The position numbers and the translations under genes are program-made. The notes beneath the pieces are model-generated. The model made no database searches and was not told the origin of the DNA. It saw only the letters and a program-made list of their open reading frames with translations. Shown here in pieces: positions 1 to 12,616 of a DNA stretch of 64,000 bases. The DNA comes from Primulina eburnea. Lineage: Eukaryota > Streptophyta > Magnoliopsida > Lamiales > Gesneriaceae. The DNA is taken from positions 14,355,054 to 14,419,053 of the forward strand of contig NC_133101.1 in NCBI RefSeq assembly GCF_022965805.1. Reading direction: 5' to 3'. Within the stretch, counting starts at the first letter, position 1, and every line of letters starts with the position of its first letter.

Positions 1-221
1 TACTTAAGATTCTCAACTAGTAAGACATCATTGATAATAAAATTACCATGGATAAGCTTACCCTTACCCACAGTTTTACCTTTGGAATTGTCTCCAAAAC
101 TGATGTTTGGACCATTGTACTTAATTAGTTGGGATAGTAAGTTTGCATCTCCTGTCATATGTCGTGAACATCCACTATCCAAATACCAGACTGATTCTTT
201 GCTAGTACCTGTTATCTGCAT
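1..221 (-). pseudogene. SIRE-type copia pol fragment, protease region (element A, copy 1)
   Basis: This is the N-terminal part of a Ty1/copia pol, cut by the window edge. It encodes the retropepsin region, with the catalytic D-S-G triad followed by CSRHMTG. It matches 20601-20821 at an offset of 20600. Pol of this element continues to the left, outside the window. Gag lies just upstream on the minus strand. Confidence 0.85.
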
Positions 222-281
222 TCACACACAATGCATAACTTTGGTACCCATATCTATTTGGGTCCTAAACGGATTAGTCCC

Positions 282-1367
282 TTAGGAATCCAGACCTGGT
301 TCTGACTCTTCGCTGTCAGATTCTGCCCATTTATCTTTGCTCTCTTCAGCTAAGAGTACCTTATGTTTCTTTCTGTAAGGCTTCTTTTCATCCTTAGATC
401 TCCTCTTGTGCTCATAGGATTTCTTCTTTCTTTCAGTTGAAGCTTGACTGTCCTTCTTAGGTTTGGGATAGTCATCAATGAAATGACCTGGTTTACCACA
501 GTTGTAACATGCACTTGATTCTTCTCTGGACTTGTTTCTCTGATAGTGCTTTTGGAAGTTCCCTTGATTTTTTCTCATAAACCTTCCAAACTTCTTGAAA
601 AACAATGACATGGCATCATTGCTCAGTTGATCGGCAGCTTTCTCAACTGAACCAGTTGGTTCTGTTCTTACAGCAGCTAATGCAGTAGTGGCTGCTGGTG
701 TAGAGGGTTCTCCTTCTCGAGTTTGCAGCTCAAACTCATAAGCCTTTAGATCAGCAAATAGATCATGAAGCTCAACTTTGTTTAAGTCTTTGGACTCCCT
801 CATTGCCATAGTTTTGACATCCCATTCTTTGGGAAGACCCCTGATTACTTTCAATGCCACCTCTTTGTTTGTATACACTTTTCCAAGTGCATTTAGCTCA
901 TTTATGATGCAGCTGGTTCTTTCATTATATTCATGCATTGTTTCTCCAGCTTTCATCTTGATGTTGTCAAACTTCTGCACAGCAACAGAAAGTTTGTTTT
1001 CCTTGGTTTGTTCATTTCCTTCACACAGCTGGATCAACTTCTCCCAAATCTCTTTGGCTGTTCTGCACATCTTGATTTTACTGAACGTTACTTTGTCCAG
1101 TGTTTTATACAATATATCCTTTGCTACATTGTCAAGATTCGTTTTTCTCTTATCCTCAGCAGTCCACTCATCTCTAGGTTTTTCAATTCTGTGAGGTGCC
1201 CTGTCAGTGATTGCGACCGCTGTGTTTGCTTTGAGAATTTTCATTGGTCCGTCAGTTATCACGTACCACATGTCATCGTCTTGTGCAGCTAAGTGAGCCT
1301 GCATCCTGATTTTTCATTCATCAAAATCTTCCCTGGAAAACATAGGGATCTTGTTGAATGAAGACAT
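282..1367 (-). pseudogene. SIRE-type copia gag, broken (element A, copy 1)
   Basis: Copia gag (UBN2-type domain) with one CCHC-like zinc knuckle. The family start is the ATG at 1367. Twenty-odd codons in, a Trp codon has become TGA (1314-1316), so the open frame begins only at Met 1304 (340 aa). The knuckle reads C-X2-C-X4-H-X4-Y: the last metal-binding Cys is Tyr (codon 468-470). The protein ends just after the acidic ESEP stretch. Compared with the 654-aa gag at 56778-58742, about 850 bp of C-terminal coding sequence is deleted. Gag would form the virus-like particle and package element RNA. The disabled copy is duplicated at 20882-23553. Confidence 0.9.
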
Positions 1368-1411
1368 AGTGAATCAGTTTGAATGTAGATATTCTTTGAC
1401 AAGATAGAACC

Positions 1412-1423
1412 GCTCTAATAACA
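1412..1423 (-). other. Degenerate primer-binding site, copia A copy 1
   Basis: It reads TGTTATTAGAGC on the minus strand, two bases off the initiator-Met PBS TGGTATCAGAGC found at the same place in element F. It lies 2 nt inside the 5' LTR. Copy 2 (23598-23609) carries the same changes. Confidence 0.85.
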
Positions 1424-1425
1424 CT

Positions 1426-2404
1426 TGAAGGGATCGGTTAACTAGATGGGAAGTGTTTAGAAGGGGGGGTTGAATAAACACTTTACTGATTTTAAAAATT
1501 CTTCGAAGATAGAGTTCAGTTTTGTTACAAACTGACTCTAGTATCTTGTCGGTCAATAATAATCAGTTAAACTGATGAAACAGTTGCGGAATAAACACTG
1601 AATAAGAGATAGAATAACTAACTGAAAAGTATAACTGAAATAAAAGAGCACAAATTGTTTCTGGATGTTCGGAGACTTGAATAACTCCTACGTCACCCCT
1701 TCTATCACGAAGATAGGATATTCACTAAAAGACTTTGATCAAAGACAATAAAATGCACTGACCCACTTCAGTATTGACTTATCAATTGCCAAAACTGAAA
1801 CTCTTAGTATACAACACTTTCTACAAATCGTAACTGATCTAAGCACAGCTTATAAAATCTATCAAAGATTACATAGTGCTTTACAAGCTCAATAACGTAG
1901 CCTTGAATGCTACTGATATATCTGATAAGCGTGAGCTTTAGATTTATGAATGTGAGTAGATATTTTTGCAGAGTAAAAGCAAGTAGAATGGAGTAGTTGA
2001 ATCGTATTTTTCTCAGCTGCTCTCTCAGCTATTTATAGGCTCTCCTCTCAACGGTAACTTCAAATAATGTTTGAATATTCTAACCGTTGATTGCCACATC
2101 GATATGTTCTGACAGTCGTACACTGCTCATTCTTAAACACGGCGTTCCACTACTAGTTGCAGGTGTTTGTACTATATGTCGTTGTCACTTTCAACTGATG
2201 ACGTGTTCAGCTGAGAGATTACCTGCTGAACGTTGGCTGAAAAATACAGTTACACAATCAGTTGGACTCAATCAGTTATGATCTCAATTGCGTAGTTCAG
2301 TTACGTTCGAGGCGCATATCAATATGCTAGATTCAGTTGCTTAGTTCAGTTAGTTCGGTCAGTTGGTTCTAATTTTGTCAAACTCCGGAATTTAGTTTCC
2401 GACA
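1426..2404 (-). mobile_element. 5' LTR of copia A, copy 1 (979 bp)
   Basis: Read on the minus strand, the LTR starts TGTCGGAAAC at 2404 and ends in CA at 1426, next to the PBS. It is homologous to the 966-bp LTR at 55752-56717. A TATA box (CCTATAAATAGC) lies at 2028-2040. A run of 7 G on the plus strand (near 1463-1470) marks the conserved C-tract close to the LTR end. The outer edge abuts gypsy gag sequence, showing that the copia inserted into that gag. Confidence 0.9.
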
Positions 2405-2539
2405 TACATGCTCCAGGATGGCGACGCGAGCACCTGGGACAGAGTGGGCGCTCAAGAGTCCTCGGGGCTGGGCGTCCCCGCTGCTGCTGCGGTTGCTGAC
2501 CTCTGTTTCTAGGCGGCCCGTGAAAAGGCCTCTTGTTCT
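2405..2539 (-). pseudogene. Gypsy B gag, C-terminal fragment with zinc knuckle (copy 1)
   Basis: On the minus strand this encodes a Q/P/R-rich linker followed by CPRCSRRHPGAC, a chromovirus-style knuckle. It is the direct continuation of the gag N-terminal part at 16245-17047. Array D (2545-16239) sits between the two parts. At 2404/2405 the reading frame is cut again by the copia A LTR. Only 135 bp separate the two insertions. Confidence 0.85.
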
Positions 2540-2544
2540 GTTGC
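2540..2544. repeat. Target-site duplication GTTGC, left side of array D (copy 1)
   Basis: GTTGC here and at 16240-16244 flank the TG...CA-bounded array. Removing the array and one GTTGC rejoins the gypsy B gag reading frame, which shows a single integration event. Confidence 0.95.
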
Positions 2545-4805
2545 TGTGGGGACCCGGAAGCTAATCATATTCTTAATCGTCATTAGGATCAATTACTAAT
2601 CAAGTATTTAGGGTCATAAAATTTTTTCTAAATTACATGAGTGCGCAACAATGAAATAACTCTTATTTCACATACAAGATCACTATCCAGATCTATAGTA
2701 CAATTCTAGTACAACATTTATTCAAATTAAAACTAAGGTTAACCTACTACAAATCAAGAGCTGACACCTATCTACATCATAGTCCGGAATCACCACTCTA
2801 ATCTTGATCTCTCATCTTCTTCTCGACCCTGATCCTGTCCCACCTGTTGTCATGTACACATACAAACAAGACAACAGCCGGATAACTCCGGTGAGAATAA
2901 AATCCTAGTATAAATCAACGAAACATGCAATCAGATAAAAGCATATATATAAAAGCAGGAAACAGATATCAAGACATGCATCATAGTCTAAAACATGAAT
3001 CAATATAAAACGGTAATAACAACATGAATCGTAATCCACGAAACATGATTCACTACTAATCGGTAGCTCAAACTCACGACTCGATCTCTCATACTCGACT
3101 CATCTCTCAGACTCGACTCATCGCTCATCTAAGGATCCCGATTGAATAAGAACGCAACAAGTCTCCCACCTACTAATCTCGTTTGCGGTGGTCGAAATTG
3201 GTACGTTCCTATTCCTGGACTTTGGTCTAATCCGTATCGAATATGAGTCAACATCGATATACCAAACGTCCAGTGTCTTGGCGAATCAACCAAAGACTTG
3301 GCGAATCAGCCAATACCTAATCTGACAATGTGCAATGTGCCCGTGACTAATCGGTCGCCATCAGGCACGTCTGTCAGTGACTCTCACTCAATAGCTATCC
3401 GCTACCTACTGCTTTTCTATACATCCATAGAATAAGCATACTCAGTCAGACAATAAAAAGGATAATAACAATACGCCACATACGAGGCACATCAGAACTC
3501 AATATCAATATCCAGAATCAAAAATATCAATGCAGTAAATAAAGTATGTGGTTTAGGGAAACTAGAGTCAAATCGGACTCAAGTTCATCTCCCGGTTAAC
3601 ATTGACTTATACCTTTATCTTCTCGGTCTGATGAAGTCGAAGCTTCGAAATCAAATCTGTCCATATTCAATCTGAAATGACAAGATCAATATACTGTATC
3701 AAGGTACAATTCAATTCAAAACCTGTTCTGATCAATACTCAAATCACAACATAATCTGATCGATGTCAATGTCATACGATACAATTTCAGTCGCTACTGA
3801 ATCTGATCAATATCACTTCACTGATGTTTCGACGGTATAACAGTACAGTATCAGTAACCCCGTCATTTCCAACATCACCGATATAATACAAGAACGCATA
3901 ATCAATATCAATACAACTCATAATCTCAACGATAATATAAATCTGATATCGAATCTCAATCAAATCAACTCCGAAAATCATAACAAGTACATAATAAGTC
4001 TGTTCTTCGATCTGATTTCAATTATATACTGATTAGTATATCTAGAACACCTAACAGTAGTCAAATCTCAATTCATAATCAATAACGATACAAATCTGAT
4101 ATCAATCTCGATCAATTCCCTTCCGAAATTCATAACAATTCCGTACATTATCTATTCTTCAATCCGATTTCGGTTATACGATGTCTAAGATCTCAAGAAC
4201 AACATATATGAATCATATTCAATTCTACAAACCTCATATTTTCAAATCATAGCAAAACGTAATAAAACTTACGTTCGTGTGAAGCCGCTAACCCGAGGAT
4301 CACAGAAATATATTCAGATCGAAAATCGGCGAATCGGTACTTGTAAAATCTCAATTCTATGGTGCAAGATATGCAAAGAATTTCCAGGGAACTTTCGCTT
4401 GCTTCTTTTCTGGTTTTGAAGAAAGATGACTTAATATATATCCCAATTGCATGTACAAGCAACGTGGCTCGTTTTCTTTAATTCTGGTTGGCGCTCAGGC
4501 GGTTGTAAACTACCGCTCGAGCGCGGCACTTTCTGTCGCGATGTTCAATTGAACATCTTCTGGCACTCGGGCGGTCAAAAATTACCTCTCGGACGCCAGA
4601 CTTTATGCCCGATTATTCCTCTGGTTAAACACTGGCGCTCGGGCGGTCATATTCTACTGCCCGGGCGCCAGATGTTCGGTTGAACATCTTGGTGTAACAT
4701 GCACCAACGCCCGGCTTCGTCACTTGAGCTCCTAAAACCTTCATTAATCGTAATTCCATTAATTAATCAATTCCTGATTACGGTAATCAAATCTTGGGCA
4801 TTACA
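2545..4805 (-). repeat. LTR 1 of array D copy 1, the 3'-most LTR (2261 bp)
   Basis: On the minus strand it starts TGTAATGCCC at 4805 and ends CCCCACA at 2545. The plus sequence 4806-4819 (tttctccccctctt) is the complement of the polypurine tract. A CpG-rich hairpin block lies at 4490-4688. Small open frames inside (such as 3787-3981 and 4447-4683) recur in every LTR copy and show no domain. Confidence 0.9.
4490..4688. repeat. CpG-rich hairpin block in D LTR U3
   Basis: Three imperfect GC hairpins share the pattern GGCGCTCGGGCGGT / ACCGCTCGGGCGCC. They alternate with AT-type palindromes: GATGTTCAATTGAACATC at 4540-4557 is a perfect 18-bp palindrome, and a related imperfect one lies at 4671-4688. 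The block lies 120-315 bp inside the LTR start. Equivalents occur at 10227-10423, 15923-16122, 26676-26874, 32413-32609 and 38196-38394. Confidence 0.8.
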
Positions 4806-6891
4806 TTTCTCCCCCTCTTAGATATGAGTTCGTCCTCGAACTCGCAGGCAATCATATCACCAGTAACTTAATTCACATGCAATCAACTCAGATATCAAAT
4901 CAGATATAAGAAAAGAGATATTCAGAAGCTGAAAGAAAACTCACCTCAGTGCAATAATCCTGAGAATCTCTGTTTTATTCCGGATTCATTCTCTCATATA
5001 GTTTCTTCAATGCCCATTCTGATTCTACATCGAAAATAATAATTCAAGAAGTATAAACTCACCATACAACTCGAAATAACCCTGACAGGATCAATCGCAC
5101 AATACTTGCTATACAACATCCGTATACACCAATCAACAACTCATATCAAATCAATGCTATCAACAGTTACCAGTCGATTTAATCCTGATCAGTTCATTAC
5201 TCAGTCTTCTGCCAGAAAGTACCTAATCAACTGGAAGTCACGGTTTGATAGAAACAATCTTGGCACTTTGCACAAGTTAATCACTTTTCTGACAAAATTT
5301 CAGTAATCTAGTCATATCTGTACGTCATCCTGTACAATATAACATATGCTGATTTGCACAATCGTTCAATCATAACCCCATCCTGGTACAGTCTTGGCAA
5401 GATTTCGCTAAGTCCATCACTAGATCCATAGAATTGTACTCCTATTTCTATTCAGGAATTGATAATCTGTATAACCAATCTCCTGGTTTCTATCTTCCTG
5501 TCTTCATCTGTCAGTGATTTAGACATTTCAATACAAATTCTGATATAACTGATTTCATTTGTTTACATCAAAATTGTCCGTTCGAATTATCACACATTTC
5601 TTGTTACCAGAGTAATACTAAATCTACTACTGTGTGCATCTAACAATACCTGTCATTTCAAATTCGAAATATCTGGCATAAATAAATCAGCTAATAATAT
5701 AAAATAAAGCATTACCTACCTGGTATTTTGATTGACACACTGTTCTGACTATCGAAATCAAGTTCTGAACAGTCTGATAAAATTTCTGAACTGCTGTAAT
5801 TTTCAAAATCAGCTCTGAATCGGTTTGAAATTTATATAATCCCAACGGTTCATAACAATCGGTATCAACTGCGGTATTAGAATAACAGCAATATCAGATT
5901 GGATTCAAAATACCAATCATTTATATTGATCTAGTAAACTCTTAAAACGTAATTTCTGACATTTCTAAAGTTCTGCCATTTTCAATGTCATTTTCAACCA
6001 CTGATCACGGTCTTAATTGTGCTACAATCAGTCAGTATATTGTCTTCGAATATCAAATACCCCAAATATAATCTGTCGCAATCAAGGTACACATTTCAAT
6101 ATACAATTTTCCAGTTCTCTAAATATTTAATACAAAATATTCGATTCAATTTGTCATATGCTGCGAATACTCAAAATATCATAAATATACCGAGTATAAA
6201 ATCATCAGACTATCTCTGAACACATGATTCATCCATCCATAACTGAACTGATAAACAGAACTAAAAGATTTTACCGAAAATCACACAATTCAGATGGAAT
6301 TCTAACTTTCAAACAGCAACTCTTCTAACTGATATTTCAATTCTTTCGTTCAATCAGTATCATTCAGCCCAAAGTTCTGAAAAGAATAACAGTACCTGAT
6401 ATCGAGTCAAGGCTAGAATCAATCTCCTCGGCTAGAATCAAAATCGAAATCTCATCTAGAACGACATTAGCAACATTCCTGCCACTCGAAACCCAATCAA
6501 TGACACGTTTCATCTCAGTAAATCAACTGAATACATAAGGAATTACTCCATTCCTTTCAATAATCCTCGAGTCATAAATAATATGGATATCAAAGGAAAT
6601 TTTAAATAAAAATTTTCAATATCAGTAATGTGGTCGGAATCGGACAACACAAGTACCACCTAATATAACTCAATCTCATTCCCCTCTTACTGCAGTATAC
6701 GATATTAACAGAATTCAATGATACCAATCTTCCCTCAACAGATAAAGAAATCAATACTACAGTACAAACAGACCCAACAGAACAAAGCATATATCCATGC
6801 AATTCATACAAAATCATGTATAAGAAGTATGAGTATTTCTCAATACATACTCGAAATAATCATAAAAGAACAGTTACCTGTTGTTGTCCCA
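4806..6891 (-). other. Non-coding 3' internal region of array D unit 1, where pol would be
   Basis: About 2.1 kb of AT-rich sequence separates gag from the polypurine tract. The open frames are short, lack domain motifs and are not conserved as proteins. No RT, integrase or RNase H trace was seen. The same region recurs at 10542-12606, 26992-29077 and 32728-34802. Confidence 0.7.
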
Positions 6892-7796
6892 TCAAGTGCA
6901 TCCTGGGCCTGTCTCTTGGTCCTTACAACCAGATGATTCTGCTCCATCAAATCTTCGGGAGCCTTTCTGTGGGCAAACCCTAGCAAAATGTCCTTGCTGT
7001 TTACAGAAATTACATATACTAATCACTCCATGGCATTGCTCCGTGGGATGTCTCCCTCCGCAAGTTCTGCAATAAGTTCCAGTATAACTCGGGCTAGAAC
7101 CGCTGGAGCTAGATGAACCACTCCCTAACTTCTTAAACTGCTTCTTTTGAACTTTCAACTGCTCTTTCTTTCCACCACTGCTGCTGCCAATCTCGATTCT
7201 GGAAGACAGTTGTTGTGGTATCGGTGTTGGAAGAACATATGAAGCTTCTTTTTGTCTCATCAGAACGGTTTCTGCTCTTCTGGCTCGATTCAGAGTATCA
7301 GTAAAGTTATTCGGTTGTTTCACATTTACCAATGTACGTATCTCCGGATTCAATCCCTAGATGAATTGATCAAATACAGCCACATCATTTCTAGCGACTT
7401 GAGGAGCAAAACGTAGCAAAGTGAAAAACTGGGCCAAATACTCATCAATCTTCAACTGACCCTGTCTAAGATTTGCAAACTCTGCACTTGTCGGTACGAT
7501 AGAAGTACAAATCTTTGATAAAATTCGACTTTGAAAATTTTCCACGTAATTACTAAACCACGTTGTTCTATGGCTTCCCTAGTTACCAGCCACCAACTCC
7601 TGGCAACTTACCGTAACTGGTTTCCAATCATTTTAATTCTACAATCATCTGTGAGACTCAGAAATTCAAATTACATTTCTATATCCTCCAGCCAATTCTC
7701 ACAATCAACCGGTGTCTCAGTACCCCTCAAAATCGGCGGTTGAAACGACTGAAATCTCATCAACTGTGTTTCCATTTGAGTTTCTGACATATCCAT
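6892..7796 (-). pseudogene. Gag of array D unit 1, broken (copy 1)
   Basis: This is a Retrotrans_gag-type protein with a C-terminal pair of knuckles (CRTCGGRHPTEQC, and CNFCKQQGHFARVC of CX2CX4HX4C type). Compared with the open copy at 34803-35714 it has in-frame stops in the N-terminal third, a 7-bp deletion causing a frameshift near 7492, and CAG to TAG at about 7354-7356. The C-terminal 153 codons stay open. It is not expected to make full-length Gag. Confidence 0.85.
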
Positions 7797-8264
7797 CTTA
7801 TCAGTGGAAGTATTACCTCGTTCTGGAATTCTTCTAGGATGAATATCTGATAATCACAAGCATTAGTAATAACCTGAGACAAGTCCGTCTCAATCCCAAT
7901 CCTAATCAACAGGTCCGTCTCAATCCCAATCCTAATCATCTTACCTCTGATTAAGAATTGGTTCTAATCCAGTCTCAAATAATACATATTACCAAATCAA
8001 CCTAGATATTCAGGTAACATGTATCTTTATAAACAATAAAAACATACTGAAATCTTAACGTATACAATGTAATTTCAACATTATATTCAATCATATGCCA
8101 TGTAGCTCCAAGCAGTAAAACATAATATCTTGCCAGCATACCATGTAATTCAACATTATAATAAATCACATGCTAGCACTCACATGGAAGGAAAGAAAAT
8201 TTCATTCTACCCCGCTCACTGTTCTCTATCTCAATCTAAGGAACCTACTGTTCTAGGACCTAAT
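7797..8264 (-). other. 5' untranslated region of array D unit 1
   Basis: Lies between PBS and gag. It contains a ~30-bp direct repeat (core gtccgtctcaatcccaatcc, twice within 7885-7945). No gene was seen. Confidence 0.6.
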
Positions 8265-8276
8265 GCTCTGATACCA
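8265..8276 (-). other. Primer-binding site, array D unit 1
   Basis: TGGTATCAGAGC on the minus strand is complementary to the 3' end of initiator-Met tRNA. It lies 5 nt from LTR 2 and fixes the element's orientation as minus. Confidence 0.9.
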
Positions 8277-8281
8277 CCTGT

Positions 8282-10541
8282 TGTGGGGACCCGGACGCTA
8301 ATCATATTCTTAATCGTCATTAGGATCAATTACTAATCAAGTATTTAGGGTCATAAATTTTTTTCTAAGTCACATGAGTGCGCAACAATGAAATAACTCT
8401 TATTTCATATACAAGATCACTATCCAGATCTATAGTACAAGTCTAGTACAACATTTATTCAAATTAAAACTAAGGTTCAACTACTACAAATCAAGAGCTG
8501 ACACCTATCTACATCATAGTCTGGAATCACCACTCTAATCTTGATCTCTCATCTTCTTCTCGACCCTGATCATGTCCCACCTGTTGTCAAGTACACATAC
8601 AAACAAGACAACAGCCGGATAACTCCGGTGAGAATAAAATCTCAGTATAAATCAACGAAACATGCAATCAGATAAAAGCATATATATAAAAGCAGGAAAC
8701 AGATATCAAGACATGCATCATAGTCTAAAACATGAATCAATATAAAACGGTAATAACAACATGAATCGTAATCCACGAAACATGATTCACTTCTAATCGG
8801 TATCTCAAACTCACGACTCGATCTCTCAGACTCGACTCATCTCTCAGACTCGACTCATCGCTCATCTAGGGATCCCGATTGAATAAGAACGCAACAAGTC
8901 TCCCACCTACTAATCCCGTTCGCGGTGGTCGAAATTGGTACGTTCCTATTCCTGGACTTTGGTCTAATCCGTATCGAATATGAGTCAACATCGATATACC
9001 AAACGTCCAGTGTCTTGACGAATCAACCAAAGACTTGGCGAATCAGCCAATACCTAATCTGACAATGTGCAATGTGCCCGTGACTACTCGGTCGCCATCA
9101 GGCACGTCAGTCAGTGACTCTCATTCAATAGCTATCCGCTACCTACTGCTTTTCTATACATCCATAGAATAAGCATACTCAGTCAGACAATAAAAAGGAT
9201 AATAACAATCCGCCACATACGAGGTACATCAGAACTCAATATCAATATCCAGAATCACAAATATCAATGCAGTAAATAAAGTATGTGGTTTAGGGAAACT
9301 AGAGTCAAATCGGACTCAAGTTTATCTCCCGGTTAACATTGACTTATACCTTTATCTTCTCGGTCTGATGAAGTCGAAGATTCGAAATCAAATCTGTCCA
9401 TATTCAATCTTAAATGACAATATCAATAAACTGTATCAAGGTACAATTCAATTCAAAATCTGTTCTGATCAATACTCAAATCACAACATAATATGATCGA
9501 TGTCAATGTCATATGATACAATTTCAGTCGCTACTGAATCTGATCAATATCACTTCACTGATGTATCGACGGTATAACAGTACAGTATCAGTAACCCCGT
9601 CAATTCCAACATCACCGATATAATACAAGAACTCATAATCAATATCAATACAACTCATAATCTCAACGATAATATAAATCTGATATCGAATCTCAATCAA
9701 ATCAACTCCGAAAATCATAACAAGTACATAATCAGTCTGTTCTTCGATCTGACTTCAATTATATACTGATTAGTATATCTAGAACACCTAACAGTAGTCA
9801 AATCTCAATTCATAATCAATAACGATACAAATCTGATATCAATCTCGATCAATTCCCTTCCAAAATTCATAACATTTCCGTATAGTATCTATTCTTCAAT
9901 CCGATTTCGGTTATACAATGTCTAAGATCTCAAGAACAACATATATGAATCATATTCAATTCTACCAACCTCATATTTTCAAATCATAGCAAAACGTAAT
10001 AAAACTTACGTCCGTATGAAGCCGCTAACCCGAGGATCACAGAAATATATTCAGATCAAAAATCGGCTAATCGGTACTTGTAAAATCTCAATTGTATGGT
10101 GCAAGATATGCAAAGGATTTCCAGGGAACTTTCGCTTGCTTCTTTTCTGGTTTTGAGGAAAGATGACTTAATATATATCCCAATTGCATGTACAAGCAAC
10201 GTGGCTCGTTTTCTTTAATTCTTGTTGGCGCTCGGGCGGTTGTAAACTACCGCTCGAGCGCGGCACTTTCTGTCGAGATGTTCAATTGAACATTTCCTGG
10301 CGCTCGGGCGGTCAAAATTACCGCTCGGACGCCAGACTTTCTGCCCGATTCTTCCTCTTGTTAAACACTGGCGCTCGGGCGGTCATATTCTACCGCTCGG
10401 GCTCCAGATGTTCAGTTGAACATTTTGGTGTAACATGCACCAACGCCCGGCTTCGTCACTTGAGCTCCTAAAACCTTCATTAATCGTAATTCCGTTAATT
10501 AATCAATTCCTGATTACGGTAATCAAATCTTGGGCATTACA
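8282..10541 (-). repeat. LTR 2 of array D copy 1, shared middle LTR (2260 bp)
   Basis: Same ends and layout as LTR 1. It serves as 5' LTR for unit 1 and 3' LTR for unit 2: a PBS lies on its left and a polypurine tract (10542-10555) on its right. It differs from LTR 1 by scattered substitutions. Confidence 0.9.
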
Positions 10542-12616
10542 TTTCTCCCCCTCTTAGATATGAGTTCGTCCTCGAACTCGCAGGCAATCATATCACCAGT
10601 AACTTAATTCACATGCAATCAACTCAGATATAAGAAATGAGATATTCAGAAGCTGAAAGAAAACTCACCTCAGTGCAATAATCCTGAGAATCTCTGTTTT
10701 ATTCCGGATTCATTCTCTCATATAGTTTCTTCAATGCCCATTCTGATTCTACATCGAAAATAATAATTCAAGAAGTATAAACTCACCATACAACTCGAAA
10801 TAACCCTGACAGGATCAATCGCACAATACTGGCTATACAACATCCGTATACACCAATCAACAACTCATATCAAATCAATGCTATCAACAGTTACCAGTCG
10901 ATTTAATCCTGATCAGTTCATTACTCAGTCTTCTGCCAGAAAGTACCTAATCAACTGGAATTCACGGTTTGATAGAAACAATCTTGGCACTTTGCACAAG
11001 TTAATCACTTTTCTGACAAAATTTCAGTAGTCTAGTCATATTTGTACGTCATCCTGTACAATATAACATATGCAGATTTGAACAATCGTTCAATCATAAC
11101 CCCATCCTGGTACAGTCTTTGCAAGATTTCGGTAAGTCCATCACTAGATCCATAGAATTGTACTCCTATTTCTATTCAGGAATTGATAATCTGTATAACC
11201 AATCTCCTGGTTTCTATCTTCATGTCTTCATCTGTCAGTAATTTAGACATTTCAATACAAATTCTGATATAACTAATTTCATTTGTTTACATCAAAATCG
11301 TCCGTTCGAATTATCACACATTTCTTGTTACCAGAGTAATACTAAATCTACTACTGTGTGCATCTAACAATACCTGTCATTTCAAATTCGAAATATCTGG
11401 CATAAATAAATCAGCTAATAATATAAAATAAAGCATTACGTACCTGATATTTTGATTGACACACTGTTCTGACTATCGAAATCAAGTTCTGAACAGTTTG
11501 ATCAAATTTCTGAACTGCTGTAATTTTCAAAATCAGCTCTGAATCGGTTTGAAATGTATATAATCCCAACGGTTCATAACAATCGGTATCAACTACGGTA
11601 TTAGAATAACACCAATATCAGATTGGATTCAAAATACCAATCATTTATATTGATCTAGTAAACTCATAAAACGTAATTTCTAACATTTCTAACGTTCTGC
11701 CATTTTCAATGTCATTTTCAACAACTGATCACGGTCTTAATTGTGCTACAATCAGTCAGTATATTGTCTTCGAATATCAAATACCCCAAATATAATCTGT
11801 CGCAATCAAGGTGCACATTTCGATATACAATTTTCCAGTTTTCTGAATATTTAATACAAAATATTCGATTCAATTTGTCATATGCTGCGAATACTCAAAA
11901 TATCATAAATATACCGAGTATAAAATCATCAGACTATCTCTGAACACAGGATTCATCCATCCATAACTGAACTGATAAACAGAACTAAAAGATTTTACCG
12001 AAAATCACACAATTCAGATGGAATTCTAACTTTCAAACAGCAACTCTTGTAACTGATATTTCAATTCTTTCGTTCAATCAGTATCATTCAGCCCAAAGTT
12101 CTGAAAAGAATAACAGTACCTGATATCGAGTCAAGGCTAGAATCAATCTCCTCGGCTAGAATCAAAACCGAAATCTCATCTAGAACGACTTTAGCAACAT
12201 TCCTGCCACTCGAAACCCAATCAATGACACGCTTCATCTCAGTAAATCAACTGAATACATAAGGAATTACTCCATTCCTTTCAATAATCCTCGAGTCATA
12301 AATAATATGGATATCAAAGGAAATTTTAAGTCAAAAATTTTCAATATCAGTAATGTGGTCGGAATCGGACAACACAAGTACCACCTAATATAACTCAATC
12401 TCATTCCCCTCTTACTGCAGTATACGATATTAACAGAATTCATTGATACCAATCTTCCCTCAACAGATAAAGAAATCAATACTACAGTACATACAGACCC
12501 AACAGAACAAAGCATATATCCATGCAATTCATACAAAATCATGTATAATAAATATGAGTATTTCTCAATACATACTCGAAATAATCATAAAAGAACAGTT
12601 ACCTGTTGTTGTCCCA

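Noticed and set aside
4447..4683. 78-codon frame across the GC hairpins, repeated in each D LTR
   Set aside because: It lies inside LTR U3, reads through hairpin arms, and frame and length change between copies (for example 10184-10471).
8265..8276. tRNA-like match
   Set aside because: Only the 12-nt primer-binding site next to an LTR; no tRNA body.
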